This document shows positions 48,931 through 60,839 of a DNA stretch of 64,000 nt, piece by piece (position 1 is the stretch's first letter; each line of letters starts with the position of its first letter). The notes beneath the pieces were generated by a model that was not told the DNA's origin, did no database searches, and was given only the letters and a program-made list of their open reading frames with translations. A program made the translations under genes and the position numbers. The stretch spans positions 7,812,001 through 7,876,000 of the forward strand of contig NC_065904.1 in NCBI RefSeq assembly GCF_905147045.1, written 5' to 3'. This stretch comes from Nymphalis io (lineage: Eukaryota > Arthropoda > Insecta > Lepidoptera > Nymphalidae).

Positions 48931-49950
48931 ATGTCGATTGTCCCAATGATGTTCCGTGACTGGTGGGATGACTGGGAGCGTCCCTCTAGACTGTTGGACC
49001 AGCATTTCGGTGTGGGCCTCAGGAAGGACGACCTACTGTCCTCTCTTTCCAGCTTCCCATCCAGCTCTCTCCTAAGGAATTCATACTTCAGGCCCTGGAG
49101 AGCGAATCTCGCGAGACAAGAGTCCGCTTCTACTATTAATCTTACCAAGGAGAAATTTGAGGTAAGACGGATATATTTTTCCAAATTCGATATACTAACC
49201 TACTTAAAACGTACTTTCTTACCTATTTTAACCTTTGTGCAAGCTCGTCTGGGTAGGTACCAACCACTTATCAGATATTGTACCGCGAAACAGCAGTACT
49301 TGGTATAGTTGTGTTCCGGTTTGAAGGGTGAGTGAGCCAGTGTAACATCTTAGTTCCCAAGGTTGGCGGCGCCTTGGCGATTGAAGCGATGAATAACATT
49401 TCTTAAAATACCAATGTCTATGGGCGTTAGTGACCACTTACCATCAGGTGGCCCTTATGCTTGTTCGCCTACCTAATCTATAAAAAAAATCTCTATTCAC
49501 AAAAAAAATTGTTTAAAATTTATTTTAAGCAGATAACTTACAATATTATAGCATATATTTATATTACCAATTTCAGTAAAATATAATCAATAAATATATT
49601 TCCAGGTCATATTAGATGTCCAACAATTCGCTCCTGAAGAAATAACAGTCAAAGCCTCCAATAACTCAGTCGTAGTCGAAGGCAAGCACGAGGAAAAGCA
49701 AGACGAGCACGGATTCATATCACGCCAGTTCACACGTAGATACATCCTTCCCACAGGCTATGAGCTGGTCGACCTCACTAGCACTCTATCCTCCGACGGA
49801 GTGCTCACCATAACAGCACCGAAGCGCCCTCCCCCGAACGCTGGAGAGAGGATAATTCCTATCATGAAAACCGGTCCAGCGAAGCAACCTCAGGCTCCCG
49901 TGACGGAACAGCCCCGCGAACAAACCGTCCCCATTGTCACTTCCCCCTAA
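48931..49950 (+). CDS. l(2)efl: Small heat-shock protein, lethal(2)essential-for-life type
   Basis: Two coding exons, 48931-49161 and 49606-49950, give 191 residues (fly l(2)efl about 187). Small heat-shock proteins form oligomers that hold unfolding proteins without ATP. The N-terminus (PMMFRDWWDDWERPSRLLDQ) carries the family's FRDWWD and RLLDQHFG blocks. The alpha-crystallin domain runs about 70-155 (KFEVILDVQQFAPEEITVKA, VVVEGKHEEKQDEHGFISRQ, then FTRRYILP with the conserved Arg, and SSDGVLTITAP). A C-terminal IPI (in RIIPIMK) matches the I-x-I oligomerisation motif. The intron holds an R3 insertion. tttattttag directly precedes the ATG, suggesting an upstream untranslated exon. AATAAA at 50360 is a likely poly(A) signal. 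Confidence 0.94.
49231..49486 (+). repeat. R3 family copy in the l(2)efl intron
   Basis: Nearly complete but lacks the first bases (starts tttgtgcaagctcgtctggg) and part of the middle; ends ctaatctataaaaaaaa. More than half of this 444-bp intron is the insertion. Confidence 0.88.
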
Positions 49951-52900
49951 TAAATGAGACATCGATACAGTTAGATAAGGCAACGATCGAAATACTTTAA
50001 GCATTTATTTTTAACCCGCTGTTGGCCAACAACGGGAACGATTCGAAAACGAATTAGTTTATTCAAAAGAAATGCAAAACATCACTAATCTGTAAATGAA
50101 CGTATAATATATTATACATTTTCTAAAGTAGTATTTTTATTATTTCTGAATGTATAGCACCTAACCTAAGCACATAAAAAGATCTTAGTTTTTTTTTTTT
50201 TATAATAAACGCATAAGTACCAAAGTTATATGTAACATTAAAAAAAACAAATGTTGTGAACCAACTTGTCAAGCGTGAGGTTGTTTCTTTAATCATAATA
50301 ATAATTAAAATTTGCAACTCTCTATGTGCATAAGATGAAATGTATTTAATATATATACTAATAAAGTGAAGACGTTTTGAGTTGTGATGTCTAGCTGAAA
50401 AAAACTCTTAAATCAAAATACATAAAACTCTATCAGAATACGCAACACATTTCGGAAGTTTCATTATACAAGTAGATGTGCTTCGCATTTTTACTCGGTT
50501 TAAATTTAGACTATTGATGTGAAATCCGTGAATTTTACTTTCTTTTAAATAATATTACAGTATGTACCTACTTATAATTAATTCTTGGTACAACCCCATG
50601 ATAAGAAAATAATAACTATTATATAAGAACATTTATATTTAAGTTTAATAACAAGCTACACATACATCTACATCTCAATAATAAATACACAAATGTGTCT
50701 GTAAATTATTGCCTAATCCGCCGAGTTACAAGTTACCACACAGCATTTATGAAAATTTGAAACTCTATAGACTACTACATATAATAATAATAATATATTC
50801 ATTCATATTATATTCATTCTTATTAGGTAGGTACCTATCTGGTTTTTATAGGTAAGAATCTGAGACGTAACACACCGTCACGATAGATTCACAAACGTAC
50901 GTTTGTTTTACGTTTGAGTTCAACTGTTTTTTATTGATTAATACAACTTAATGTATTATTAAGAAATAAAAAAACCGAAGAATATGAAAGCCTGATATAG
51001 AACAAATGTGCCAAAGTACTTGAACAAAAATGAACTAGAATTTAAACAATGTAAGGAATTTAGTACCAAATAAAAGATATGTATTTTCAAACACAATAAG
51101 AAACAAATGCGGTTCTGTTGCCATACCGAGGCAGATTGTGTGAGCATGAGACTATTCATTCACGCCTTATATAAAGGACCGTCATGCATTACCGAGAAAT
51201 GCTTAAGTATACTTGTTCACGTTCTTAGCAAACCGCGACCGTACATTAATGTTTAGCAAATGCGAAATGCCACAGAAAGCAATAAGAAAACACGTCCCAC
51301 ACAACCAAACTGCAAATAATGAATAATAATTCGTCGACTAGTTAATGTGAACCGGCCAAAGAGCGTCGCGGTTCAGCCACGTGTGAAATAAAAATGTCAG
51401 GATGGTGACTGACTTTCTATAATTCAACTCGGTCTAGAAAGCAATAAAGGTGTTTGACTAATTTAATTTTCGCGCCGAGCCGTACTGTTCAATAATATTG
51501 TTAATTTATCATTGTCTGAGGGTTGGGGAGTGAGGAATGTTGATGACCCTTTATACTACGTAATTGTTTGTGTTTGAAATGTTCTAGTTTAAAATAGATT
51601 GTTATATATGAGTAGATAAGGCCAACTAAATACTATTGGAAACGGAATGGGAATAAACCTAGTTTATTTTGAAAATGTTTTCTGAATATGCTTATGCTCT
51701 AGTTATAAATATGTATTTTCAAATTAATTTGTTTCTGCCTCCCCTTTTTTGCACACCGATTAACGTATACCTAATGTTTTCAATTTAGTTTTGTAGTCAA
51801 ATTCGAAGTTCAGGTGGTATAAGCATGAGTATAATCTCGGTGTTATATTTTATTTATATGAAATAGGTTAAAATTTATATGTAAGTTTGATAAAGGCGTT
51901 TTTTTTTTGGTTTTATATATTGAATCATTTTTAAAAAGCGTGAAACGTGATAAGGTTATATATCAAGAAAAAATGTATTAGGAATAAATATTTTTAATTG
52001 TCAATAAATAAAAATATACACTTACACATTCTTAATTGTGACCGAATTGAAGTCATTATTTACCATTATATTCTTGTATTTTGTTTGCTGAGCTATCTGT
52101 TTTTTTTCTATATATATTTTATATACGTAAATGGTATAAAATATAAATAATTAAAAAGTAGTTTTTTAAAAGAACGACATCTATCGTTGAAGTTTAAAAT
52201 CACGTAGTTAACTAATTTAGCTATTTGATTTGACCAGAAGCGACATCTATGTTCAATTTTTAAAACATTAATGAAAGTAGTAAATTGTATATAAAAATGT
52301 TACTAGGATAAGTAATAAATCTATACAAATAAATAAAATTGAAATGTGTGTCAGTGATTTCAAAATAACTGCCTCTTTTTAAGTTAATACAACTATTTAC
52401 AAGTTACGAAAACTAAAAAAGCCCTTTTTTTTTATTTAAGTCTACGCTGCTACCTAATAGTTAATGTAAATATTTATTCATAGGAATTATGTACGTTAAA
52501 ATTGCAGATTTTGAAGGATTATCGTCACAAATAATGTATCTATAGTACCCATAAATTAAGTAGGTAATTATAGAACAATTAGATATACCTAAGTGTCATT
52601 TAATAACCATTCACACCCATTTAAAACATACTTCATCCTTTGAATATTTTAGATATTTTATTTATCGTCTGTTAAGACTATAAACACAGAAATGGAGTTA
52701 TAAATGCAATTTGGGCTTTAGAACAAAAAGGTCTTTTAACGAACAAATGTCTTTGGTTTTTGCATTTCGAGGACTTAACAGGACATCAGAGTCGTGCTCC
52801 ACGTGCCTGAAGTCTAATCGAAACTGATGACTGACTTACTGGTTCAATGGGTCCCGTATTCTCAGAAAATTCATTTCTCTTTATACGCAGTATTGTTTAT

Positions 52901-53262
52901 ACTGGAAATTCATTTGCGGTTACGTTAGTATTGCAAGGAACAGGATTCTTAATAATAAACTTACCTATCTGTTCTGCCGATAGATGAGGTTCATGATATC
53001 GAACATATTACTGAAAGATTGAAAATATCCTACAGACAGAGGCGTCTCTAGCCCATAAAGCGCCCGTGTGTAATAATTACCCTAGCGCCCTTTGTAAGTG
53101 CGCGGTCAAAATGGAATGGGTACAAAATGTTAACATGTCTTTATAAATGTTATGTCAATGTTAACTGGCTTTCAAACTAACTTGATCAGCTGATCGGTCG
53201 TTTTTGTACAGTCAATTTTTTTTTTATCTGTAGACATTTATATAGACATGTTAACATTTTTT
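49951..53262. other. Intergenic stretch after l(2)efl
   Basis: 3.3 kb, AT-rich; 3' UTR of l(2)efl to about 50380, then no recognised gene or repeat family. Somewhat less AT-rich patches at 51340-51480 and 52780-52860 have no open frame of note. Confidence 0.5.
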
Positions 53263-53551
53263 TTTTTTTTATAGAATAGGAAGGTGGACGAGCATATGGG
53301 CCACCTGATGGTAAGTGGTCACCAAACGCTCTTAGACATTGGCATTGTAAGAAATGTCAACCATCGCTTATAGCCAATGCGCCACCAACCTTGGGAACTA
53401 AGATTTTATGTCCCTTGTGCCTGTAATTACACTGGCTCACTCACCCTTCAAACCGGAACACAACAAAATCAAGTATTGCTGTTTTGCGGTAGAATATCTG
53501 ATGAGTGGGTGGTACCTACCCAGACGAGCTTGCACAAAGCCCTACCACCAG
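53263..53551 (-). repeat. R3 family, young complete copy
   Basis: Reverse copy from the poly-T (A-tail) at about 53263 to ctaccaccagta. Very close in sequence to the copies at 58.4 and 59.7 kb, including a shared antisense frame. A small hairpin (53580-53604, arms ataaggtgttt) lies just outside. Confidence 0.93.
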
Positions 53552-53814
53552 TAAAATTTCATGGGAACGTTTCGGCTTGATAAGGTGTTTATCAAACACC
53601 TTATATTTACAAAAGTGAACGGAGATCCGGGTGTAAATGGTGCAATTTTAAATGATGTCGGGTAACAATAGTTTACCACACTGTTAAATTTCTTCATTCT
53701 AATTTCGACCTCATGTAAAACAGACAAAGTTTAAGATTAATTGACAGATTCGGGAGGCTTGATGCTAGGCCACTGTACGGGTAACAAGATAATTCAACAT
53801 TTTTGAGTTTTTTT

Positions 53815-54240
53815 TTTAGGCGGGCTTGAGTTATAACGCCCAGCGTCATAACACGGGCGCAGGTTCATTGAAAGTGCCGAGGTGGGCCGCCGGCGCCTTT
53901 AACGCCGCTGTGCCTGTGTGCACCACACACACTGCACTATAGGTAAAGACGACCGACAAGTAGAAGGAATATTAGTCCGAAAATCCACACCACCTTGATA
54001 TCTGGAAATTCAAAAGGAAACTTTTTTTATGTTTTTTTTTATCGTGCAACCACTTTGTAGAACGAGCTTGCGTTGGCGGTTCCTAATCGATATGACTCTA
54101 AGACCATGTCATGAAAAGAGCCTACTTATTCCTTAAATGTCAGCAACACACCTGCAAGCCCTCTGGTGTTGCAGATATCCATGGGAGGTGGTGGTCACTT
54201 TGCATCAGATAAGGCCACCTAGCCGTTGGCCCACATTACA
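53815..54240. repeat. Probable unclassified dispersed repeats
   Basis: A GC-rich block (53820-53950, with gtgggccgccggcgccttta) is followed by a T-run and 54040-54235 containing ctctggtgttgcagatatcc and aaggccacctagccgttggc. This looks like the reversed 3' end of an A-tailed retroposon. Classified by appearance only. Confidence 0.35.
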
Positions 54241-54441
54241 TTAAAGAGATACGTCATCATACTCACATAAGTGTTACACCTACGTGAAAAACCTAATGCT
54301 GGTTGCCCAGATTTTTTAACGGGGTCTGAATCGGTTTATAAGGTTGAAATTGGATTTAAAATTTAACGTTATGTAGGTACTTACTTACATATCATAAAAC
54401 AAAATTTCAACTAAATAATATTTATAAAGTTCATATTCGGT

Positions 54442-54704
54442 ACGGTAACAGCCTGTTAATGTCCCACTGCTTGGCTAAGGCCTCCTCTCCCTTTTGAGGA
54501 GAAGGTTTAGAGCTTATTCCACCACGCTGCTCCAATGCGGTTTGGACACTAGCAGGTTTCCTCACGATGTTTTCTTTCACCGTCAAGTACGAGATGAATT
54601 ATAAATACAAATTAAGCACATGAAAGTTCAGTGGTGCTTGCCCGGGTTTGAACCCATGATCATCGGTTAAGATTCACGTGTTCTAACCACAAGGCCATCT
54701 CGAC
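54442..54704 (-). repeat. SINE-2 (tRNA-derived), nearly complete copy
   Basis: Reverse copy from acggtaacagcctgttaatg to ggccatctcgac. The B-box-like gggtttgaaccc and A-box-like region (gtggttagaacacgtgaatc on the minus strand) are visible. About 30 bases are missing in the middle relative to 62.7 kb. Confidence 0.9.
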
Positions 54705-55639
54705 TTTTTGAAAATTTGAATTAGGTACTTATATAGAAATCTCTATAGTATGCAGCTACCCTTATAAACTAATTTCTACGTCCCTCAATTTTTGTTTTCT
54801 TATACTTGTAACGTGACAATAACTTTGAAAGTACAAATAATTTATGCATAAAAACATTTCCATGTTGTATTGTTTGTTTATTCCATGGCAGCTGCCCGCA
54901 CCGCACGAGCTCCTACCTGCGACGCTGCCGACCAAGCCGCTTGAGACTAAAAAAAACGTGGAAAATTTAGTTCGCAATTATCTTCGGTCATAGAAACAGG
55001 AAACAGTATGTAAGGGTAAGTACCTGGGTGGTGCTAGCGACCAAATGTATGCACGAGTATTGATTAATTGCACTGATAAACGAATAATGGCAATCGCACA
55101 CAACTGAAGAGAGGTGTAACACAGAACTGTCCAACGGCTTTATGTTGGTGCGTAATATTGCAAATATCAGAGATTGAGACTATATATTATTACATATTAT
55201 ATAATACGTGTTTTGTTTGAGTACTCATATTAAAAATTCTCGTTAGCAGGTATTGCCTAGCGTAGATATAAAGATGAAAATAAGATAGGTGGTCGAGGCC
55301 CTATTTTGGTTTTGAGGACTTTTATATAGGTATCAAAATAAAGATTTCGAAACAGTAATACTTATGAAATGTAACACTATCCTATTTGAAGACCACGTCG
55401 CGCTTAAAGCGGATCATGAATACCCTTTTTTATACCCTTTTTCCTTTTACATTTTATAGGTATAAAAAATTAAACCTTCTACAAAAATCCTAAAAAAACA
55501 AATCTTAATGGTAGATGGTAAGGATAACCAATAATAATAACTATTTACTTTAATATTCCACACCATTACTAGAAAATTACTCAGTTTTTGCTTTTATTTG
55601 TTTTAACAAATTTCGCATTAGTTAATGTGCGAAATAAGA

Positions 55640-55775
55640 GCAGGATGAGGCGCAAGTAATAGAACTCGTGGCCATGGATCATTCCGGGCGGACGAGGGGG
55701 AGGGGGGTCCATCAATCAGCCCAGAGCGATTACTGGGGGCTCGCCATAAAGGAAAAGCGACAGCGGATAAGATCT
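55640..55775. other. Isolated GC-rich patch
   Basis: Around ggcggacgagggggaggggg the composition departs sharply from the surroundings. Frames exist on both strands, none recognised. It could be an exon, a CpG-rich regulatory site or a repeat piece; no call made. Confidence 0.25.
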
Positions 55776-56082
55776 ACTTTTATTTATAGTTTTTGTGGAA
55801 AATATGACCTCTCTTTGAAAAAAATGTTGAAAGAAACTCACAGTCTTAACATAAACACTCAGTATGTTTATGTGATTTGATTAAAAATATTAGTTTTTTT
55901 TTTGGTTTCTGTAGCAGGATAAAATAATACCGGTGTCAATATTGCCATTCTAGGCGAAACTTTGATGTACAGCATACATTATGTTTTGAGAAGCGGTTAA
56001 TTCGTTAGAACTTACGGAGTTGGTCTTCATAGAAAATTGAAAAGACATCACATAAATATAACGGAGGTATTAAAACTTTTTT

Positions 56083-56172
56083 TAGGCAAGCGTGCTACAT
56101 CTTAGACTGTGTTGGTGCTTAAGATCAGGCAAGTCAACGGTCAAACAATTGCCTATTAAGTGTAAAAAAAAA
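56083..56172 (+). mobile_element. Very short 3' end of the FKBP8-intron LINE family
   Basis: aggcaagcgtgctacatctt through caattgcctattaagtgt and an A-run matches the last 90 bases of the LINE at 24.44-24.53 kb. A 5'-truncated insertion. Confidence 0.85.
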
Positions 56173-56674
56173 TGTAATATACTTATGTAATATACTCGGA
56201 GAAAATTCATTTATTTTGGATGATAACTCTCGCGTTCATCATTTAGTGATTAATTTTACGAAAACTACGGTCCACTCTTTGATTTTGGTTCAACGTTTAT
56301 TTAGAGAATACAGGATTTTTAAATAATAAATTTTACAAAAGGAATCGATTAAAAAAGGTTTAAATCTACCCTTATGAAAATTGATTTTTTTTTTGAAAAG
56401 TTTATAAGTAGCTTACCTAAGTACAGTAAGAATGAATAACAACGGATTGTTCAAAGCGCTCTCCTTAAAAAAAATTACAAAATCCTTTGTGCTGTCAGCG
56501 AGTCCTAATGACAAAAGTTTTTGATTAAGTAGCAAACGGCTACAAATACGAAAATTACTATCAGAATAAGGACCAGCCTTTGTATATAATTTTACATTTT
56601 CTTTGTTCATCGTATTTTAAAAAGATATAGATCTGAATAGAAATGTAAAGATTAAAAAAAATATTGTTATGATA

Positions 56675-57041
56675 ATAATGTCCTCCAGACCGATTTCGGC
56701 CACGGCGGCTAATCTTAAGAAAGATTAGCCAACTACGCAGGAGATATTATAGTGCACAAGTGTGTGCGCACACACAAGTGCACTCTCTATTCCCTAACTC
56801 TCATAATCCGATGGGACGGCAATCCGACACGACCGGAAAGAGTTCAGGCGCAGGACCAACGGCTTTACGTGCTTTTCAAAGCACGGGAGTGAACACACTT
56901 CCAACTTCCAGACTCCGGGCTGCTACTGAGAATTTTCTGACAGAAAAACCCAATAACTTTTTATTGGCCCGAACTGGGAATCGAACCCAGGGCCTCCGAG
57001 TCTGCAGCCTTACATCAAGCCACTAGACCAACGAGGCAATC
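56675..57041 (-). repeat. SINE-1 (tRNA-derived), young complete copy with 15-bp target duplication
   Basis: aatattgttatgata occurs at 56660-56674 and again at 57042-57056, exactly flanking the element. Read in reverse, it starts with the tRNA-like head, and its B-box region (gggttcgattcccagttcgg) is better preserved than at 35.5 kb. The intact duplication and full length indicate recent insertion. Confidence 0.95.
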
Positions 57042-58418
57042 AATATTGTTATGATATAGACAAATTTGATAGTATGGTTACGCAGTAACAGTTTTTTTTA
57101 TATATTTTCAAGATTTAATTAATCGCCATTCATTTATACTTTAATCCAGTAAACAAACAAGTCCAGCGCGCAGTTCGACAAGCGATTGATCTGGCGGCCG
57201 TATTAATTGCTCTTGTCTGAGCCTCAGCCTGAAACCTACACCTTTACGAATTATTACGATGTACCTAATCCTACGTCGAAAGCTCTTCTATTATTTTAAA
57301 TCCTTTATTTAATTATTATATTTGTAAAATACAAATTTTTTTAATTGAAAATAGTGTAAAGACTTTAATGTTTTCGTCTTAGGAAAGAATGTTTTAATAT
57401 TGTTTTTTTTTACCCAACTGTTTGCTATTAGATTATATGAAATTATATTAAAATTGGTGTGTTAGTATCTATTTACATAATTAATTTTTGTAACAATTTG
57501 TATAGTATATATATATTATTATTTCGTGATTATAGAAATTCCAGGGAGTCCTAGTGTGTTATGTAGGCTTACAAGATTAAAGCTATAGTACGTACCAATG
57601 GGTATGGTAGAGTACCACTACGTGTTGTAGTTTGTACATTTAAGTTATGAATGTTTTCAATGTGGTTGTTAATGGTGGTCCTAAAAAAATATACCTATTA
57701 AAACGTACCTAATAATTCGTTATAAAAAGTATAGTTACCTATTTACCCAGAAGGCAAGTGCCTTCGCGATGCCGCTTAAATCATCTGTCAAAGATGCAGA
57801 GGCCTATATGATGTATATACTTCGCATTTAATATTACAAAGGATAAGCCCTTTTAACACAGTTCCGAAATTGATTTTTTTTGCAATTAGGAAAAAGAGAT
57901 TCGATACGACTTAAGCTAAATCCTCAAAATTGTATGCTATTGTAAGCAGTTGAAAAGAATTCAAATCGCTTATTACTTTTTTTAACTGCCACGAAAACAA
58001 TACGAGATTAGGGAACCTCATTACCATATCATAATTTCCTTATCAATATACTTATTTCGCTTTAATGACCTACCACGTCTAGAATAATGGAAACAGACAG
58101 AGATTAATCAAAAATAGAAGTAATTAACATTACCTAATGACTTAACTAAATAGGTTCTTATTCTTATGTATAGAAATAAAAATAAAAATAAATACTAAAA
58201 CAAATCACAATTGCGTGCAATGGAGGAAAGAGAGAAAATATCTATTCTGAAAAATGCACTTTTAGCAAGTCGAGATCATGACTGAGGATTTTATGGCACA
58301 TGAAAGCTATACATTTTAATTAAGATTAATGGCAAGGATCGAAGATACTTTTTCGTGGACGTACATTTTTATAGTTAAATGATTCAATGAATTGAAAACT
58401 GAGCAAGGAGCACTTACT

Positions 58419-58706
58419 GGTGGTAGGGCTTTGTGCAAGCTCGTCTGGGTAGGTACCACCCACTCATCAGATATTCTACCGCAAAACAGCAATACTTGAT
58501 ATTGTTGTGTTCCGGTTAGAAGGGTGAATGAGCCAGTGTAATTACAGGCACAAGGGACATAAAATCTTAGTTCCCAAGGTTGGTGGCGCATTGGATATGT
58601 AAGCGATGTTTGACATTTCTTGATCTAAATTGAATGTCTAAGAGCGTTGGTGACCACTTAATATCAGGTGGCCCATATGCTCGTCCGCCTTCCTATTCTA
58701 TAAAAA
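58419..58706 (+). repeat. R3 family, young complete copy
   Basis: actggtggtagggctttgtg through ccttcctattctataaaaaa. One local scramble near 58600-58640 (gatgtttgacatttcttgat) distinguishes it. Confidence 0.93.
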
Positions 58707-58720
58707 AAAAGAGTTACCAT

Positions 58721-58920
58721 GTACTTTGTGTTTATAACTCATTTCATGCTCGATGATGAAGGTAACGATTGTGAGAAAACCTGCATGGATTGAAATTCTG
58801 TCATAGGTATGTGACCTAATTTCCTTTGTGTAGAACCTGTATCCAGATACGTAATGGAGTAGCGTGGTTGTTAAGCTCAAAGTTTTCTTCTTAAGAGGAG
58901 AAGGGACCATCTACCTATTC
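58721..58920 (+). repeat. SINE-2, old diverged copy
   Basis: Blocks actttgtgtttataactcat, gagaaaacctgcatgg and taatggagtagcgtggttgt follow the SINE-2 order without the tRNA-like head. Confidence 0.65.
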
Positions 58921-59059
58921 GCCATTATTAAGGTTTTGTACGGCATTCTAAACGGATGTACTCTAATAACTAGCATAATGAAATGGCCTATTATACTTTA
59001 GATTACTTTAAGGTTCAACCATCTTAAGTATATGACTAAGTAGGCTACCTTCCTTATTC

Positions 59060-59335
59060 TTATAAAAGGCAGACAGGCACATGGACCTCCTGGTGGTAAA
59101 TGGTCACCACCGCCTATTGCTGCTGACATGGCGCTGTAAGATTTCTTACTATTAACAATTCCTGATATCAAAGCGCACCAACCATGGGAGCTATGATATA
59201 ATTTCCCTGTAGATACAGTGGCTCACTCACCCTGCAAACCGGAACGCATGAATAGTAATAGTATTCCTATTTCGCGGTTGAATATGTCATAATTGGGTGA
59301 TACATACCCAGACATGCTTGCACGAAGCACTATCA
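59060..59335 (-). repeat. R3 family, old diverged copy
   Basis: Reverse copy recognisable by tattcttataaaaggcagac, tggtggtaaatggtcaccac and cagtggctcactcaccctgc. Much more diverged than its neighbours at 58.4 and 59.7 kb, so the family has been active over a long period. Confidence 0.75.
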
Positions 59336-59709
59336 TCAAGCGTATATACTTAGGTTTATTTAGGAAAGCTTATTAAATTATTTAAAGCAACAAATTTTAA
59401 ATATGATAAATTTTAATACTGTTAGCTCTTAGGTACCTAGAAGGTTCCGTCATAAAATACTTAATACCTACTGAATTCCCACCTAGGTAGTCGACTGATA
59501 TAGATATACCTACTTAATTACTTATAATTATGATTATAATAATACCTGCTCAACTGTGGATATAATTAGGCAAGTATACATAGGTACCTACCTATACCTA
59601 TTACCTAAGTATGAAAGAAGTAAATTGTCGGGTTTTAATCAGAGACTAGGTCTGCGTTAAGTTCAACCTGATTAGGTACTATGCCATCTCTATTTATGTA
59701 AATATTATT

Positions 59710-59998
59710 ACTGGTGGTAGGGCTTTGTGCAAGCTCGTCTGGGTAGGTACCACCCACTCATCAGATATTCTACCGCAAAACAGCAATACTTGATATTGTT
59801 GTGTTCCGGTTTGAAGGGTGAGTGAGCCAGTGTAATTACAGGCACAAGGGACATAAAATCTTAGTTCCCAAGGTTGGTGGCGCATTGGCTATAAGCGATG
59901 GTTGACATTTCTTACAATGCCAATGTCTAAGAGCGTTGGTGACCACTTACCATCAGGTGGCCCATATGCTCGTCCGCCTTCCAATTCTATAAAAAAAA
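59710..59998 (+). repeat. R3 family, young complete copy
   Basis: A full-length copy, the best reference for the family in this window: head actggtggtagggctttgtg, tail ccttccaattctataaaaaa with a ten-base A-run. Confidence 0.95.
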
Positions 59999-60689
59999 AA
60001 TATATTTATTTGTAAGTATCGACAAAAAAATGGGTTTATACCTATTGGGGAATACAATGAGATCATATGAACTTAATTATTATTATATATTAAACTTTGT
60101 ACTTTGTAGTATATTAAACTGTACTTACGCCTAATATTTTTATTTATAGTGCTTAAAATATTTATTAATATTATTAAATAATACCTATCTAATTTTATCT
60201 AAAATATTCGTCTGTCAGGTTCCGCTTTCGCATGAATTTATAATAATTAATAAAAATAAACGCAGCTAAAGAGAGCTAAGTCTTTGTCAAAGTCGTGTTT
60301 CATTTCAGCTGTTAATCACAAATCGATAGTTCTCGATTGTTTTATAGCTCGAATAAAAACAATATAAATGCGGCGGGCGGAGCGTATAACAGAAATATCA
60401 CTTTGATATCGCGAGGTTTGATTCGCCGTGACGCGAGACGCCTTGGGGCGGGGCCTCGGTAGAGAGGGGGCTCTGTGTTACCGGCTCGCCATACCATTCC
60501 GTGTGAGCCGCGGTAACGCACGTTTATACCGTAGAGAATTTTGCGCGACCTTTCCGCATTTCATGCATTGCATGTACCGTGCGTGTGTGAGCGTGTGAAC
60601 TCGTGCCGCTGTGTGGCATATTATATTTTCGTGTTTTTAAAACCGCCAAGATTCGGGTTAAGAATCGTGAGCCGGTGCCGGCATACGCC
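59999..60689 (+). promoter_or_regulatory. GC-rich promoter/5' UTR of an unidentified gene
   Basis: Composition switches from AT-rich to GC- and CpG-rich at about 60370. tataaat (60363-60369) could be a TATA box, with transcription starting near 60395. The leader continues to the ATG at 60690. The upstream 350 bases are AT-rich with nothing recognised. Confidence 0.45.
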
Positions 60690-60737
60690 ATGGCCGACGC
60701 CGACCGTGATTCAGACATTGGAGATGACAGTCCCATG
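60690..60737 (+). CDS. First coding exon of an unidentified gene (16 codons)
   Basis: ATG in good context (gccATGG) opens MADADRDSDIGDDSPM, an acidic Ser/Asp-rich N-terminus, followed by a strong gtaagt donor at 60738 in phase 0. The exon sits at the end of a GC-rich leader, as expected for a first exon before a long intron. The following exon was not found with confidence and probably lies beyond 64000. Acidic N-termini like this are common in nuclear proteins, but nothing here identifies the family. Confidence 0.6.
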
Positions 60738-60801
60738 GTAAGTCATGTTTTCAGATTTGCTTTTACCCAATATTAGGTACCTGTTATTATTTTTTTTTGT
60801 T

Positions 60802-60839
60802 AGTCAACAGTGTACATAGCATTAGGTACACTGTTGACT
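60802..60839. repeat. Perfect 14-bp inverted repeat
   Basis: agtcaacagtgtac (60802-60815) and gtacactgttgact (60826-60839) around a 10-base spacer, 65 bp inside the putative first intron. Hairpin or dimer binding site; function unknown. Confidence 0.8.

Noticed and set aside
53377..53580. Open frame starting [20 protein letters not shown], repeated near 58.4 and 59.8 kb
   Set aside because: It is the antisense strand of the R3 repeat; the copies share it by descent from a recent master element, and older copies have stops.
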